Of a stretch of 64,000 bases of DNA, positions 27,332 to 36,574 are shown piece after piece. A program made the position numbers and the translations under genes. The notes beneath the pieces are model-generated. The model was not told the origin of the DNA and made no database searches. It worked only from the letters and a program-made list of their open reading frames with translations. The DNA comes from Bosea sp. 124 (lineage in GTDB: Bacteria > Pseudomonadota > Alphaproteobacteria > Rhizobiales > Beijerinckiaceae), in assembly GCF_003046175.1 (NCBI RefSeq), contig NZ_PZZM01000001.1, forward strand, positions 5,287,001 through 5,351,000, in the 5' to 3' direction. Position 1 is the stretch's first letter. Every line of letters starts with the position of its first letter.

Positions 27332-27849
27332 CGGCGGCCCGTACGGCCGATCTCGCGATGCAGCTCGACCGGGGCGTCAACAACACCAGCCTCGTCCTCG
27401 CCTTCGCGTTCGGCGACCGCCGCATCGTGCTCTTCGTCGGCGATGCGCAGGTCGGGAACTGGCTCGCCTGGCAGGATCTGACATGGGGGACGGGCGGTGG
27501 CACCGTGACGGGGCCGGACCTGCTGAAGCGCAGCGTCGACCTGAAGGTCGGACATCATGGCAGCCACAACGCGGCCCTGAAGGCGAAGGGGCTGGAGCTG
27601 ATGAACGACCCGGACCTCTCGGCCTTCATCCCGGTGAACGAGACGGATACGAAAAAGCTCGGCTGGAAGGAGATGCCGTTGACCGACATCCTCGACGCCT
27701 TGCAGGCCCGCGCGGGAGCCAGAGTGGTGCGTGCAGATGCGACCTGGCTGGCGGGAGGCGCAATTCCCGCCGCGCTGGCCCATGGCGGCGGATCTCTCAA
27801 AGCCGTCCGCTGCCGACCGAAATTATGGGTCGAGTTCGATATCGGGTGA
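27328..27849 (+). pseudogene. 5'-truncated MBL-fold hydrolase (ComEC/Rec2-like C-terminal part)
   Basis: About 170 codons that match the C-terminal part of large MBL-fold hydrolases. MQLDRGVNNTSLVL, a GDAQVGNWLAW strand and the VGHHGSHNA metal-site motif are visible, but the N-terminal HxHxDH half is absent. An open frame begins with GTG 27328 overlapping the modE stop, yet a protein lacking the first metal site should be inactive. It looks like the remnant left by a deletion or rearrangement next to modE. Confidence 0.65.
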
Positions 27850-27958
27850 ACGATCGGGCGGTCAGCCCGAAGGGCGAGCGCGTGACGCGGGGGGCGCTCC
27901 TGTGCCCGGAGATCAGCTCGTCATGAGCCTCGGCTGCTGCCTCGGGCGGCGCCTGCGG

Positions 27959-28708
27959 TCACATATCCTGCATGTAGTCGTGAATCTTGCGCCCGAACGG
28001 CAGGGTCAGATCGGCGATGAAATGATGCGCGCCCAAAACCCTGCGGACCGGCAGGTCGGCGACCGGCGCGTTCACATGCGGAACGAGATGCAGGCGGCCG
28101 GGGCCGATCCATGAGCCCTTCACCGTGATGTCGGTGAGGTTCAGCGCGACGAGCTGACAGATCTCGGGTTCGCCGTCCACTCCGGGGATGATCTTGAGGT
28201 TGACCTGGGTCTTGGTCAGGATCTGGGTCGTCTTCACGCCGTTGCCGGCCAGGCTCTCATGCTTGTAGCCCATCGTGCCGATGGCGACCTGCTGGCCGGC
28301 ATATTCGAGCGTGCCGGTCAGCGTGTCCCTGACCAGTTCGAGCCTGGGATGGGCGTGCTTCTTGGGAAAGCCCCAGATCTCGCGGCCGGCCGCGATCGGC
28401 GGCTCGACATCGAGATACATTTGCGAGACGAAATTGACCTCTTCATCGCCGAACTTGCAGGGAATGACGATGCCGGTCTCGGTATAGTTCCCGAAGCCGG
28501 AGGAATCCGGCATCTTGATCCACTCGTAGTTGACGATCGGCTGCGCGAGCGGCTCCAGCGGCTCGGGCAAATGGTGCCGGATCAGCTCCGGGTCGGTCTC
28601 GTAGCTGATCACCATGTATTCGCGGTCGATGAAGCGGTAGGGCCCGGCAGGATAGCTCGGCCCCGCCAGCGGCATCGAGGGCAGGTCGAGGATGTCCTTG
28701 CGATTCAT
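27959..28708 (-). CDS. adc: Acetoacetate decarboxylase
   Basis: Enzyme of 249 aa that decarboxylates acetoacetate to acetone through a Schiff-base lysine. The paired lysines of the active site are in IWGFPKKHAHP (near residue 115), as in the Clostridium enzyme. It appears full length, so it may be functional even though the gene upstream, which would share its transcript, is broken. Part of ketone-body/PHB turnover, consistent with phaC elsewhere in the window. Confidence 0.88.
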   Translation of the reverse strand: MNRKDILDLPSMPLAGPSYPAGPYRFIDREYMVISYETDPELIRHHLPEPLEPLAQPIVNYEWIKMPDSSGFGNYTETGIVIPCKFGDEEVNFVSQMYLDVEPPIAAGREIWGFPKKHAHPRLELVRDTLTGTLEYAGQQVAIGTMGYKHESLAGNGVKTTQILTKTQVNLKIIPGVDGEPEICQLVALNLTDITVKGSWIGPGRLHLVPHVNAPVADLPVRRVLGAHHFIADLTLPFGRKIHDYMQDM

Positions 28709-29015
28709 GGTGATGCGTCCCCCTTGCTGTGCGGCCGAGCGGCCATCGATCGGCAGAATGACGCCGGTGATCGACCGGGCGGCATCCGAGGCCAGGAATA
28801 CGGCGAGCGCCGCCACCTCTTCACTGGTAACGAACTGCATGGTTGGCTGGTGTGCAATAGCACGTCCTCGATGACGTGCTCCTTGGCGAGATCGCGCTCC
28901 GCCATGGTCTCGGGGATCTGCTTCTCGACCAGCGGCGTCCAAACATAGCCGGAGCAGATCGCGCTGACCGTGACGCCGACGGTGGCGGCTTCCAGGGCGA
29001 CCGTCTCGGTCAACC
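28709..29015 (-). pseudogene. bdhA: 3-hydroxybutyrate dehydrogenase remnant (truncated, frameshifted)
   Basis: The minus strand encodes the C-terminal part of an SDR-type 3-hydroxybutyrate dehydrogenase: LTETVALEAATVGVTV and GYVWTPLVEKQIP in one frame, then from about 28850 QPTMQFVTSEEVAALAVFLA and ITGVILPIDG in another. The frame changes around CTATTGCACACC, and the N-terminal two thirds, with the NAD motif and catalytic Ser/Tyr, are missing. The second frame has lost its stop and reads in phase into adc. The intact pair would interconvert hydroxybutyrate, acetoacetate and acetone. Confidence 0.8.
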
Positions 29016-29419
29016 CGGCCTGCCGTGCCTGGCGGCGACATCGGCCGGAAGAAGACCCGCCAAGCCCTGACCAAGCTGCCCGCGGCCCGTCTCAACGAAC
29101 GGGGAGCGCGGCATGCGCGACGATCCCGCCGGACGGCGCGACAATCGTGGCGCATGACGTCCATCGCGATTGAGAGCGACGCCGAGGGATGACGGAGCGC
29201 ATGGCCCCGCATCTCCGTCATCGGCAATGGATCGCCGCCGGCAGGTGGACCTGACCGACGCGGCGGCATCGCACCTTCATCTCAACGTCATCGAGGTCCT
29301 CGACAATGCCATCCCTCCGATGGCGGACGGCGGTCCATGCCTTGCGGGCGGCCGCGAGACGTCCCCCGATCCCCTCGCCGTCCACTCCCTTTCCCAGAGC
29401 AGATTTCAAAGGCCCGATC
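29016..29419. other. Intergenic stretch without a recognisable gene
   Basis: Lies between the dehydrogenase remnant and ppk2. Short open frames exist on both strands but show no family motif. Probably debris of the same rearrangement plus the ppk2 promoter. Confidence 0.5.
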
Positions 29420-30319
29420 ATGACCATTGATCTTGACCGCATCAAAGCCGAGATCGCAGACAGCTTCGACGAAGAACTCGAGATGCAGCTCGAGGAAGAT
29501 CGGATCGACGAACTCGTTTCGGAGAATATCGGCCCGACGGGATCGACGCTGGACCGGAAGATCTATTTCCGGGAACTGTTTCGGCTTCAGCATGAGCTCG
29601 TGCGGCTCCAGGACTGGATCCAGTACAAGAAGCTCAAAGTCGTGGTCCTGTTCGAGGGCCGCGACTCGGCCGGCAAGGGCGGCGCGATCAAGCGGGTGAC
29701 GCAGCGGCTCAATCCGCGGATCTGCCGTGTCGTCGCGCTGCCGGCGCCGACCGAGCGCGAGAAGCATCAATGGTATTTCCAGCGCTATGTCCCGCATCTG
29801 CCGACGGCCGGCGAGATGGTCCTGTTCGACCGGAGCTGGTATAATCGCGCCGGCGTCGAGCGGGTGATGGGCTTCTGCACGCCGGACGAACTCGAGGAGT
29901 TCTTCCGCTCCGCGCCGGAGTTCGAGCATATGCTCGTGCGCTCCGGCGTCATCCTGATCAAATACTGGTTCTCGATCACGGATGAGGAGCAGGAGTTCCG
30001 CTTCCAGATGCGGATCGCCGACCCTCTCAAGCAGTGGAAGCTCTCGCCGATGGACATGGAAAGCCGCATCCATTGGGAGGACTACACCCGGGCCAAGGAA
30101 GAGATGTTCGACCGGACGCACACGGAACATGCACCGTGGTGGGTCGTCCAGGCCGTCGACAAGAAGAGAGCGCGGCTAAACTGCATCGCGCATCTGCTCG
30201 CCCAGATCCCATATGAAGACGTGCCGAAGCAGGACATCATCCTGCCGGAGCGCGTGCGCCATCCCGACTACGCCCGGCATGCCGTGCCGCCGGAGCTCCA
30301 CGTTCCGAGCCTGTACTGA
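29420..30319 (+). CDS. ppk2: Polyphosphate kinase 2
   Basis: PPK2-family P-loop enzyme, 299 aa, that moves phosphate between polyphosphate and nucleotides. Walker A-like EGRDSAGKGGAIK is near residue 80, the lid motif and Walker B-like FDRSWYNRAGVE near 140, and the conserved DPLKQWKLSPMD segment follows. ATG 29420 is chosen because the family's N-terminus starts shortly before the acidic helix; the ribosome site (AAAGG) is modest. It stands alone between decayed sequence and an insertion element. Confidence 0.9.
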   Translation: MTIDLDRIKAEIADSFDEELEMQLEEDRIDELVSENIGPTGSTLDRKIYFRELFRLQHELVRLQDWIQYKKLKVVVLFEGRDSAGKGGAIKRVTQRLNPRICRVVALPAPTEREKHQWYFQRYVPHLPTAGEMVLFDRSWYNRAGVERVMGFCTPDELEEFFRSAPEFEHMLVRSGVILIKYWFSITDEEQEFRFQMRIADPLKQWKLSPMDMESRIHWEDYTRAKEEMFDRTHTEHAPWWVVQAVDKKRARLNCIAHLLAQIPYEDVPKQDIILPERVRHPDYARHAVPPELHVPSLY

Positions 30320-30575
30320 GCAAGGGCCCAGCGGCGGCAGGCGCGTCTGCGATGGAGACCGCCCGGCGCTTCAGCCGGGCGATGGCACGATCTGGATCTC
30401 GACGGAGACGCGCCGGCCCCGTCCGGTGGCGAACGTTCCGGCGATGGGCTGCTGTGCCGCCAGTACGGCCCCCACGATGTGGCGACGAGCCGGCGGTCAG
30501 GATCGGATGCAGCACCGTCGCGTCCAGAAGCGCGTCATCCGTGAGGTTCGGATCGCATCGGCAGGCGGTGCCTAG

Positions 30576-31405
30576 GCTCAGGACTCATTGATCAGAGCCA
30601 GAAGATGACGGCTGCGGCGATGCAGATTGCCGAGAAGAAAGTGTGGGCGCATCGATCGTAGCGGGTTGCGATGCGGCGCCAGTCCTTGAGCTTGGCGAAG
30701 AGGTTCTCGACCTTGTGGCGCTGGCGGTAGAGCGCCTTGTCATAAGGGTACGGGGTTTTCCGGCTTCGGCTCGAGGGGATGCAGGGCGCGATGCCCTTGG
30801 CGGCGAGCGCCTGGCGGAACGGCGTGCTGTCGTAGCCACGATCGGCGATGAGGGTTTTGGCTGGCGGCAGGGCGGCGAGCACGAGGCTTGCGCCCTTGTG
30901 GTCGCTCATCTGGCCTTCCGACAGGAGCATGATGATTGGGCGGCCGCTCTCGTCGCAGACAGTGTGGAGCTTGGAGTTCAGCCCGCCCTTGGTCCGCCCG
31001 ATACGACGGGGAACAGCCCCTTTTTGAGCAGGCTCGCCGCCGTGCGATGGGCCTTGAGATGCGTCGCGTCGATCATGATGCGCTCCGGCTTGGGTCCCTC
31101 GCCGGCGAGCCCGGCGAAGATCCGGTCGAAGACGCCGAGCCGGCTCCAGCGGATGAAGCGGTTGTAGAGCGTCTTGTGGGGACCGTAGCCCTTGGGCGCG
31201 TCCTTCCACTGCAGGCCGCTGCGGATGATGTAGACGATCCCGCTCACCACGCGCCGATCATCGACCCGTGGCACGCCATGCGAGAGCGGAAAATGCGGCG
31301 ATATCCGCGTCATCTGCCGCTCGCTCAGCAAAAACAAATCATTCATCACAGCGTCCTCCCAGACACCGTGAATCACAGATCAAACGAATTTAATAGGTCC
31401 TGAGC
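30576..31405 (-). mobile_element. IS5-family insertion sequence (IS427-like), 830 bp
   Basis: Terminal inverted repeats begin GCTCAGGAC on both sides, with further partial match inward, and the element is flanked by CTAG on both sides (30572-30575 and 31406-31409), a probable target duplication. It carries a two-frame transposase on the minus strand. Size and frameshift layout fit the IS427 group of IS5. Both ends look intact. Confidence 0.85.
30592..31346 (-). CDS. IS5-type transposase, two frames joined by -1 frameshift
   Basis: OrfA starts at 31346, contains the helix-turn-helix region and the first catalytic Asp in IMIDATHLKAHR, and ends at 30978. OrfB is in the -1 frame and supplies LIADRGYDS (second Asp) and RHKVENLFAKLKDWRR (Glu). 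The frames meet at CAAAAAGGGG near 31015-31026, where reading AAA-AAG can slip back one base. This is the normal programmed arrangement of the group, not damage. Confidence 0.85.
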
Positions 31406-31560
31406 CTAGAGCCTCGCGTCGTTTGGACGGTGAATCCAGGATGTCGAAGGCCTTGGGTACGGGGCAGAATCCGCTGGAGACAGAAGTGTTGTGCGACGGC
31501 AACAAGCTCGACGTCGTCAGTCGTCTCATTCCACCGGCGAGACAGCGAGGATAATTACCC

Positions 31561-31791
31561 ATGCTCAGACTCCCAAGACGTTGCTCCCATTCTGTTTTCG
31601 GAGTGCGGCAGTCGGGCCTGACCTCGGGGATCGCGGGCGCCATCGCCAGCCTGCCGGCGAACAGCCCAGGCGCATTTGCGTTGCACTGGTCGACATCCTG
31701 GCTGATCGCCTGGGGCGTGATGCTGCCGGTCGTGATTTTCGCCGCGCCGCTCATTCGACGGATGGCGATGGCACTGACCGGCGAGGCGTGA
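31561..31791 (+). CDS. DUF2798 small membrane protein
   Basis: A 76 aa protein with two hydrophobic helices (about residues 18-36 and 45-65) and the HWSTSWLIAWGVMLPVV pattern of DUF2798. Function of the family is unknown. Its 3' end overlaps the convergent YeeE/YedE gene by 41 bp. The start is uncertain. Confidence 0.55.
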   Translation: MLRLPRRCSHSVFGVRQSGLTSGIAGAIASLPANSPGAFALHWSTSWLIAWGVMLPVVIFAAPLIRRMAMALTGEA

Positions 31792-32968
31792 TGGGGCCCT
31801 CCTGACCGAGAAACGGCCGCAGCCGAAGGCCGAGCGCGCTCCCGACGAAGGCGGCCGCGACCCAGACCCAGCCGGATAGGCTGCCCGACGCCAGCGCCGA
31901 GAAATAGGCGCCGATATTGCAGCCATCGGAGAGTCGCGCGCCATAGCCCATCAGAAAACCTCCGAGGGCAGCGCCCGCCCATGCCTGCCATGCGCCATCC
32001 GAACGCAGCAGAAAGCGGCCGCTCAGCCCGGCCGCGAGGGTGGCGCCGGCCACGATGCCGAAATCCATGACGGAGGTCACATCCGCGAAGACACTGGCCG
32101 TGAGCGGGGCCTGGTTGCCGTGCCAGTAGGGCCAGGAGGCCGGATCGAACCCCAACCCTGCCGCCAATTTGGAGCCCCAGAGGGTGAAGCCGGCCGTCTC
32201 TCCCCAAGGCCGCCCCGCCAGAACCAGCGTCAGCGCATTCAGCACCGCCAGCCCGACCGCTCCCCCCAGCAAGGGCCAGCGCCTCGTGAGGAACTGGGCG
32301 ACGGACCGCGGCGCGCTCTCGCGTCCCGGCGCGGGAATTCCGCGAATGATCGCGGCATAAATCGCCAGATGGACAAGCAGTGCCAGCGGCCAGCCCAGCC
32401 AATCCTGCGTCGTGCCCGTATTCAACGCGGGCAACCGCCACCAGAAGCCGAGATGCGCCGCCCCGACCCCCGACCCGAGGACGAAGAAGGCAAGCGTCAG
32501 GATGAGGCGCGCATTGCCGCCTCCCAGCGCAAACAAGGTGCCCGAGGCGCAACCGCCGCCGATCTGCATGCCGATGCCGAACAACACGGCGCCGACGACG
32601 AAGGAGACGCCGATCGGCGTGACGAACCCCGTCAGCGGCAGCCCAAGGACGCTGCCCGCTCCCAGGAGCGGGAAGAAGACGAGACTGGTCAGGGAGAGTG
32701 CGATCGCCTGGGCCCGGAAACCACCGAAGTCGTGCTGCTCCAAGGCCGCTCGAAAGCTGCCGGCAAAGCCGAAGGTCGATTGGAACAGGACGAAGCCCAG
32801 CCCCGCACCGACGAGCGCCAGGACAGGCTCACGCCAGCCCGCACCCTTGATCGCGGCCAGCGCGACCAGCACGCCCAGCACCAGCGCAGCCGTCAAAATG
32901 GGAGCGGATTGCCGAGGCAAGGGCCGCGCGGCCGGCGCCAGGGCGGCGACCTGGCTGGAGGCCGTCAT
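31751..32968 (-). CDS. Full-length YeeE/YedE sulfur transporter
   Basis: Membrane protein of 405 aa, about ten helices, with the two cysteine signatures GGGCASGTLFALGGG (near residue 137) and SDGCNIGAYFSALASG (near 345) that line the thiosulfate path in this family. It stands apart from the sox locus but adds another complete YeeE/YedE gene to the window. No SoxR-type dyad was seen upstream. Confidence 0.85.
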   Translation of the reverse strand: MTASSQVAALAPAARPLPRQSAPILTAALVLGVLVALAAIKGAGWREPVLALVGAGLGFVLFQSTFGFAGSFRAALEQHDFGGFRAQAIALSLTSLVFFPLLGAGSVLGLPLTGFVTPIGVSFVVGAVLFGIGMQIGGGCASGTLFALGGGNARLILTLAFFVLGSGVGAAHLGFWWRLPALNTGTTQDWLGWPLALLVHLAIYAAIIRGIPAPGRESAPRSVAQFLTRRWPLLGGAVGLAVLNALTLVLAGRPWGETAGFTLWGSKLAAGLGFDPASWPYWHGNQAPLTASVFADVTSVMDFGIVAGATLAAGLSGRFLLRSDGAWQAWAGAALGGFLMGYGARLSDGCNIGAYFSALASGSLSGWVWVAAAFVGSALGLRLRPFLGQEGPITPRRSVPSPSVE

Positions 32969-33130
32969 CGACGAGCGCCCGATGCGGCGCGGCGGGCGAC
33001 CCGTTGCGAGACCGCGACCTCACGAACGAACAGAGGTCCGAGATCGATCACCGACGTCACGCCGTCGTGACTTCGGCGCTCACCGCGGTGCGGTAGAACA
33101 GCGGCGTCCGTGATCGACAGGGTGCTGCGA

Positions 33131-33610
33131 ATGACCATCAGAGCCATCTCTCTTGCCTTGGGAATCGCGTGTTGCACGGTCGGTCTTCCGTCCGTTTCAG
33201 AAGTTCGCGCGCAAGCCGTCGACGGTTACCGCGTCGTGCGGACGCATCACTCTTTCGACCGGCTGCAGGATCGGATTGCGGCGGCCATCCAGGGCAACGG
33301 CATGAATGCCGTCACGCGGGCTTCCGCCAGCGACGGCGCCAAGGCTCGCGGACTCATCATCCGTGGCGACGCCGTCATCGGCGTCTTTCGCAACGATTTC
33401 GCCATCAGGATGCTGGCGGCGGATATCGATGCCGGGATAGAGGCTCCGATCCGCCTGCATCTTGTCGAGGAAGCCGATGGCGGCTCGAGCATTCGCTACC
33501 AACTGCCCAGCACCGTCTTCGGCCGCTATCCGGGCGACGCGATCAAGGCGCTGGGAGCCGAACTCGACCCGATCTTCGAGAGGATCGTATCCGAGGCTGC
33601 GGCACAATAG
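33131..33610 (+). CDS. DUF302 domain exported protein
   Basis: A 159 aa protein with a signal peptide (cleavage near VRA-QA) and a DUF302 domain: an N-terminal YRVVRTHHSFDRLQDRI segment and a C-terminal LPSTVFGRYP strand. Function unknown. ATG 33131 is chosen to begin the signal peptide; the frame is open 7 codons upstream. Confidence 0.75.
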   Translation: MTIRAISLALGIACCTVGLPSVSEVRAQAVDGYRVVRTHHSFDRLQDRIAAAIQGNGMNAVTRASASDGAKARGLIIRGDAVIGVFRNDFAIRMLAADIDAGIEAPIRLHLVEEADGGSSIRYQLPSTVFGRYPGDAIKALGAELDPIFERIVSEAAAQ

Positions 33611-33643
33611 GCCCGCCCCCGTTCTGGATCAGCCCATCTTGGA

Positions 33644-34159
33644 TCAGTTTGCGGCGGGCAGCTTCTGCCTGATCGCCGCAGCACCTGCCGCGGCGCAGAC
33701 TTCATCCTTGTCGCCGCCGGGCGCACCGCCGACGCCGATCGCCGCGACGATCTCGCCCTTGGCCCGGATGGCGACAGCGCCAGGCAGCAGAATGATATTC
33801 GGCACCGTCAGGAAGGACGAGGCGGCCGGGTTGCTCTTTGCCTTGTCGACGAATGCGCCGAGCGCATCGAACCCGAAAAGGGGGCCGAGCGTTACGGTCG
33901 TATAGGCCTTGCGGAAACTGGTCTCCTTCGTATGGACAGTCGCGTGATCGCCCTTGACGAAGGCGCGCAATTCGCCAGACGGGTCCACTACGGCGACGGA
34001 TACCTTGTAGCCGGCCGCCTCACAGGACTTCAGCGCCTCGTTGGCGGCGTCCAGAGCCAGGGTGAGGGGTAGTTCATAGCCACTGTTGCGAACCTGTGCG
34101 CCAGCACAGGCGACATGGGCGCAGACCGCAAGGGCGGTCCACGCAAGAAGGGATTTCAT
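33644..34159 (-). CDS. Exported GlcG/HbpS-type heme-binding-like protein
   Basis: A 171 aa protein: signal peptide to about residue 22, then the GlcG/HbpS fold with LALDAANEALKSCEAAGYKVSVAVVD, the GIGVGGAPGGDKDEVCAAAG glycine-rich segment and paired cysteines. Members bind heme or small ligands; the role is not established. Start 34159 begins the signal peptide; the longer frame upstream is not protein-like. Confidence 0.78.
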   Translation of the reverse strand: MKSLLAWTALAVCAHVACAGAQVRNSGYELPLTLALDAANEALKSCEAAGYKVSVAVVDPSGELRAFVKGDHATVHTKETSFRKAYTTVTLGPLFGFDALGAFVDKAKSNPAASSFLTVPNIILLPGAVAIRAKGEIVAAIGVGGAPGGDKDEVCAAAGAAAIRQKLPAAN

Positions 34160-34274
34160 CGCGATCTCCGACGACAGGAAGAATGGGAGCAGGCTGGACA
34201 GCGCGGCCGGGCGGAAGGGGCAAACGCCCGGCCGCGCAGCGCCGTCGGTTTGAAGCACACCGACGACGCGGTCC

Positions 34275-35270
34275 TCACCTCGCCTTGGGAAGGCGAGCGA
34301 GGAAGGCGAGCGACACCGCCGCGATGTCTTCGACATGGGTTTCCAGGGCGAAATGCCCGGCATCATAGTGATGCAGCTCCGCTGAGGGCACGAGCGTCTT
34401 GAAGAGCTCGGCGCCCTTCAAGGTGAAGTAAGGGTCATTGTCGCCCCAGGCGATCAGGAGCGGCGGCTGCCTGGTCTTCAGATAGTCCTGCCATTTCGGA
34501 TACTGCGCGACGTTGTCCTGATAATTCCACAGCATCTCGACCTGCAGCGCAGCGTTGCCGGGGCGGTCGAGGCCAGCCTGATCATGGATCCAGGCGTCAG
34601 GCGAGAGCCGCTCCTTGCGGGAGGCGCCGTGCGTATACTGGAAACGGGTCGTCTCGGCGGTCAGCAAGGCGCGGACGGGCTGCTCGGTCTGGGCGTTGCG
34701 GCCCTGCCAGAAGGGCGCGAGCGCCTTGACGACCTCGGGATTCCAGCCTTCGACATTGGCGACCGCATTCTGGATGATGAAGCCGCGCACGCGTTCGGGG
34801 TGTTTCAGCGCCAGCCGGAAGCCGATCGGCCCACCATAGTCCTGCATGTAGATGACATAGCTGCTGGCGCAGACAGCGTCGGTGAAGGCATCGACGACAT
34901 CGGCCAGCGCAGCGAAGGTGTAGGGGAAGGTGCCGATGCCGGGCGCCGCGCTGTTGCCGAAACCCGGATAGTCCGGCGCGATCACGCGGAATTGCCCTGC
35001 CAGAAGCGGGATCAGATCGCGGAACATATGGGAGGAGGACGGAAAGCCGTGCAGCAGAAGCAGCACCGGCGCGTCCTTCGGGCCGGCCTCCCGGTAGAAG
35101 ATGTCGAGACCCTGCACCGTGACCGTCCTGAACTGGACGGGCGACGGGGAAAGAGCCTTCGGCGCGGCGGCGTGGGCGGTCATGCTGGCTACTCCGGTCA
35201 GGGCCGCTGTGGCGAAGGCCGCGCGGCGCGTGAGGTGGGCTATGGCGTTCAAGACAATCTCCGCAACCAT
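34275..35270 (-). CDS. Exported alpha/beta hydrolase, haloalkane dehalogenase/epoxide hydrolase-like
   Basis: A 331 aa protein with an N-terminal export signal (about residues 12-35) and an alpha/beta-hydrolase fold. The oxyanion motif is HGFPSS. The nucleophile elbow is MQDYGGPIG, with Asp as in haloalkane dehalogenases and epoxide hydrolases, and the catalytic His is in DAGHFALETH. The Trp that follows the Asp in haloalkane dehalogenases is Tyr here, so a halide site is not assured. Divergent from the CGNR regulator, which may control it. Confidence 0.75.
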   Translation of the reverse strand: MVAEIVLNAIAHLTRRAAFATAALTGVASMTAHAAAPKALSPSPVQFRTVTVQGLDIFYREAGPKDAPVLLLLHGFPSSSHMFRDLIPLLAGQFRVIAPDYPGFGNSAAPGIGTFPYTFAALADVVDAFTDAVCASSYVIYMQDYGGPIGFRLALKHPERVRGFIIQNAVANVEGWNPEVVKALAPFWQGRNAQTEQPVRALLTAETTRFQYTHGASRKERLSPDAWIHDQAGLDRPGNAALQVEMLWNYQDNVAQYPKWQDYLKTRQPPLLIAWGDNDPYFTLKGAELFKTLVPSAELHHYDAGHFALETHVEDIAAVSLAFLARLPKAR

Positions 35271-35364
35271 TCATTTGGTATTTTGACGGTGTCATTTGCA
35301 CAAACACCTTTCAAGCCATATTTGACAGGTTACGAATTCGTGATCGCAACGAGGGAAGCGCGCC

Positions 35365-35952
35365 ATGCCGGGGAGATCTGATGCAGCGGGCGAGTTCCGC
35401 CATGGCATGCCCTTCGTCGGCGGGCGGCTCTGGCTCGATCTGTTGAACACGGTCATGACCGATGGCGTGACGCGCACCGACGTGATCGCAACGGCGGACG
35501 CGGCCTCGACATGGCTTGCCGTCGCCGAGATCGCCGCTCCGGCACGTGGCGTTGCTATTTCAGAAGAATTGGTCGCCCTGCGCGAGAGATTGCGTCCGGC
35601 GGTCGATCTCCTGCGCACCGGCGAGCCACTGCCCGCAGCGATGACGGACGCGGTCAATGATCTGCTGGCGCGGATCGCGATCCGTCTGCATCTCGATATG
35701 GTCGAGGGCCAGCCGCACTTGCGCTCTCAGGTCGACTGGGGCACGGCCGGGCCGACAGGATTGATCGCGCAGGACTTTGCCCGCTTCGTCTGCGACGCCG
35801 AACCCGAGCGTCTGAAGCACTGCGCCAGCCCGGATTGCTCGCTGGTATTCTACGACCAGGGCAAGAACAACACACGACGCTGGTGCTCGATGAGCGCTTG
35901 CGGCAACCGCGACAAGGTCGCGCGTTATCGCGCCAGGCAGCGTCGGGCATGA
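35365..35952 (+). CDS. CGNR zinc-finger (ABATE domain) regulator
   Basis: A 195 aa protein with the N-terminal ABATE domain (FVGGRLWLDLLNT) and a C-terminal CGNR zinc finger (HCASPDCSLVFYD ... WCSMSACGNRDKVARYR). Members are presumed transcription regulators with stress- or toxin-related neighbours. It is transcribed away from the alpha/beta hydrolase across a 94-bp AT-rich gap. Confidence 0.82.
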   Translation: MPGRSDAAGEFRHGMPFVGGRLWLDLLNTVMTDGVTRTDVIATADAASTWLAVAEIAAPARGVAISEELVALRERLRPAVDLLRTGEPLPAAMTDAVNDLLARIAIRLHLDMVEGQPHLRSQVDWGTAGPTGLIAQDFARFVCDAEPERLKHCASPDCSLVFYDQGKNNTRRWCSMSACGNRDKVARYRARQRRA

Positions 35953-36001
35953 CAAGCTGAATCGACGGAACGCGATCGCGCGCCCCGTTCTCTGACGCTC
36001 C

Positions 36002-36547
36002 CATGGCGCGGCCGGCGGGGTCGGCTCCTTTCTGGTGCAACTCGCCCGCCGCCAAGGCGCCGCCCGCATCATCGTTGCCGCAAGTACTCCCGCAAAGCTC
36101 GCCTTCGCCAGGACGATCGGTGCCGACGACCTCGCGGACTACAGCCAGGCGGGCTGGGCCGACGTCGTCAAAAGCGCCTCTGATGGTCGCGGGCCCGATG
36201 TGATCTATGAATCGGTCGGCGGCGCCATCACGCAAGACAGCCTGGCGATGCTGGCTCCGGGCGGACAGATCGCCATCTACGGCGCGCTGAACATCCGCGG
36301 CTTCCAATTCGGCGACGACGAACTCAAGCGCGTGATCTTCATGAACCAGTCGCTGACCGGCTTTGCACTGGCGCCGCTGCTGACGCCTGACAGCCTGAGG
36401 CGAGATCTGATGGAACTGTTTGCGCTTGCAGCCGATGGCGAACTCGCCGTGACCATCGATTCCGTCTTCCCGCTCGCCGATGCGCTGGAGGCGCATCGGC
36501 GGCTCGAAAGCCGCCGGAGCATGGGCAAGGTCATCCTCGTCCCCTGA
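36002..36547 (+). pseudogene. Zinc-type quinone oxidoreductase, C-terminal half only
   Basis: From HGAAGGVGSFLVQLAR (the NADPH-binding glycine motif) to a normal C-terminus (SMGKVILVP), this is the second half of an MDR-family quinone oxidoreductase. An in-frame stop lies nine bases before the preserved part, and the N-terminal catalytic domain is absent. An internal GTG could start a shorter frame, but the product would lack half the protein. Confidence 0.75.
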
Positions 36548-36574
36548 AGGATTTCCGGCAGACCGCGTGGCCCA

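Noticed and set aside
31015..31026. Apparent frameshift in the IS transposase as evidence of decay
   Set aside because: OrfA and OrfB overlap at an A-run suited to -1 slippage, the normal layout for this IS group, and both ends are intact.
34275..35270. Calling the alpha/beta hydrolase a haloalkane dehalogenase
   Set aside because: The nucleophile Asp is present, but the halide-stabilising Trp next to it is Tyr, so only the broader family is supported.
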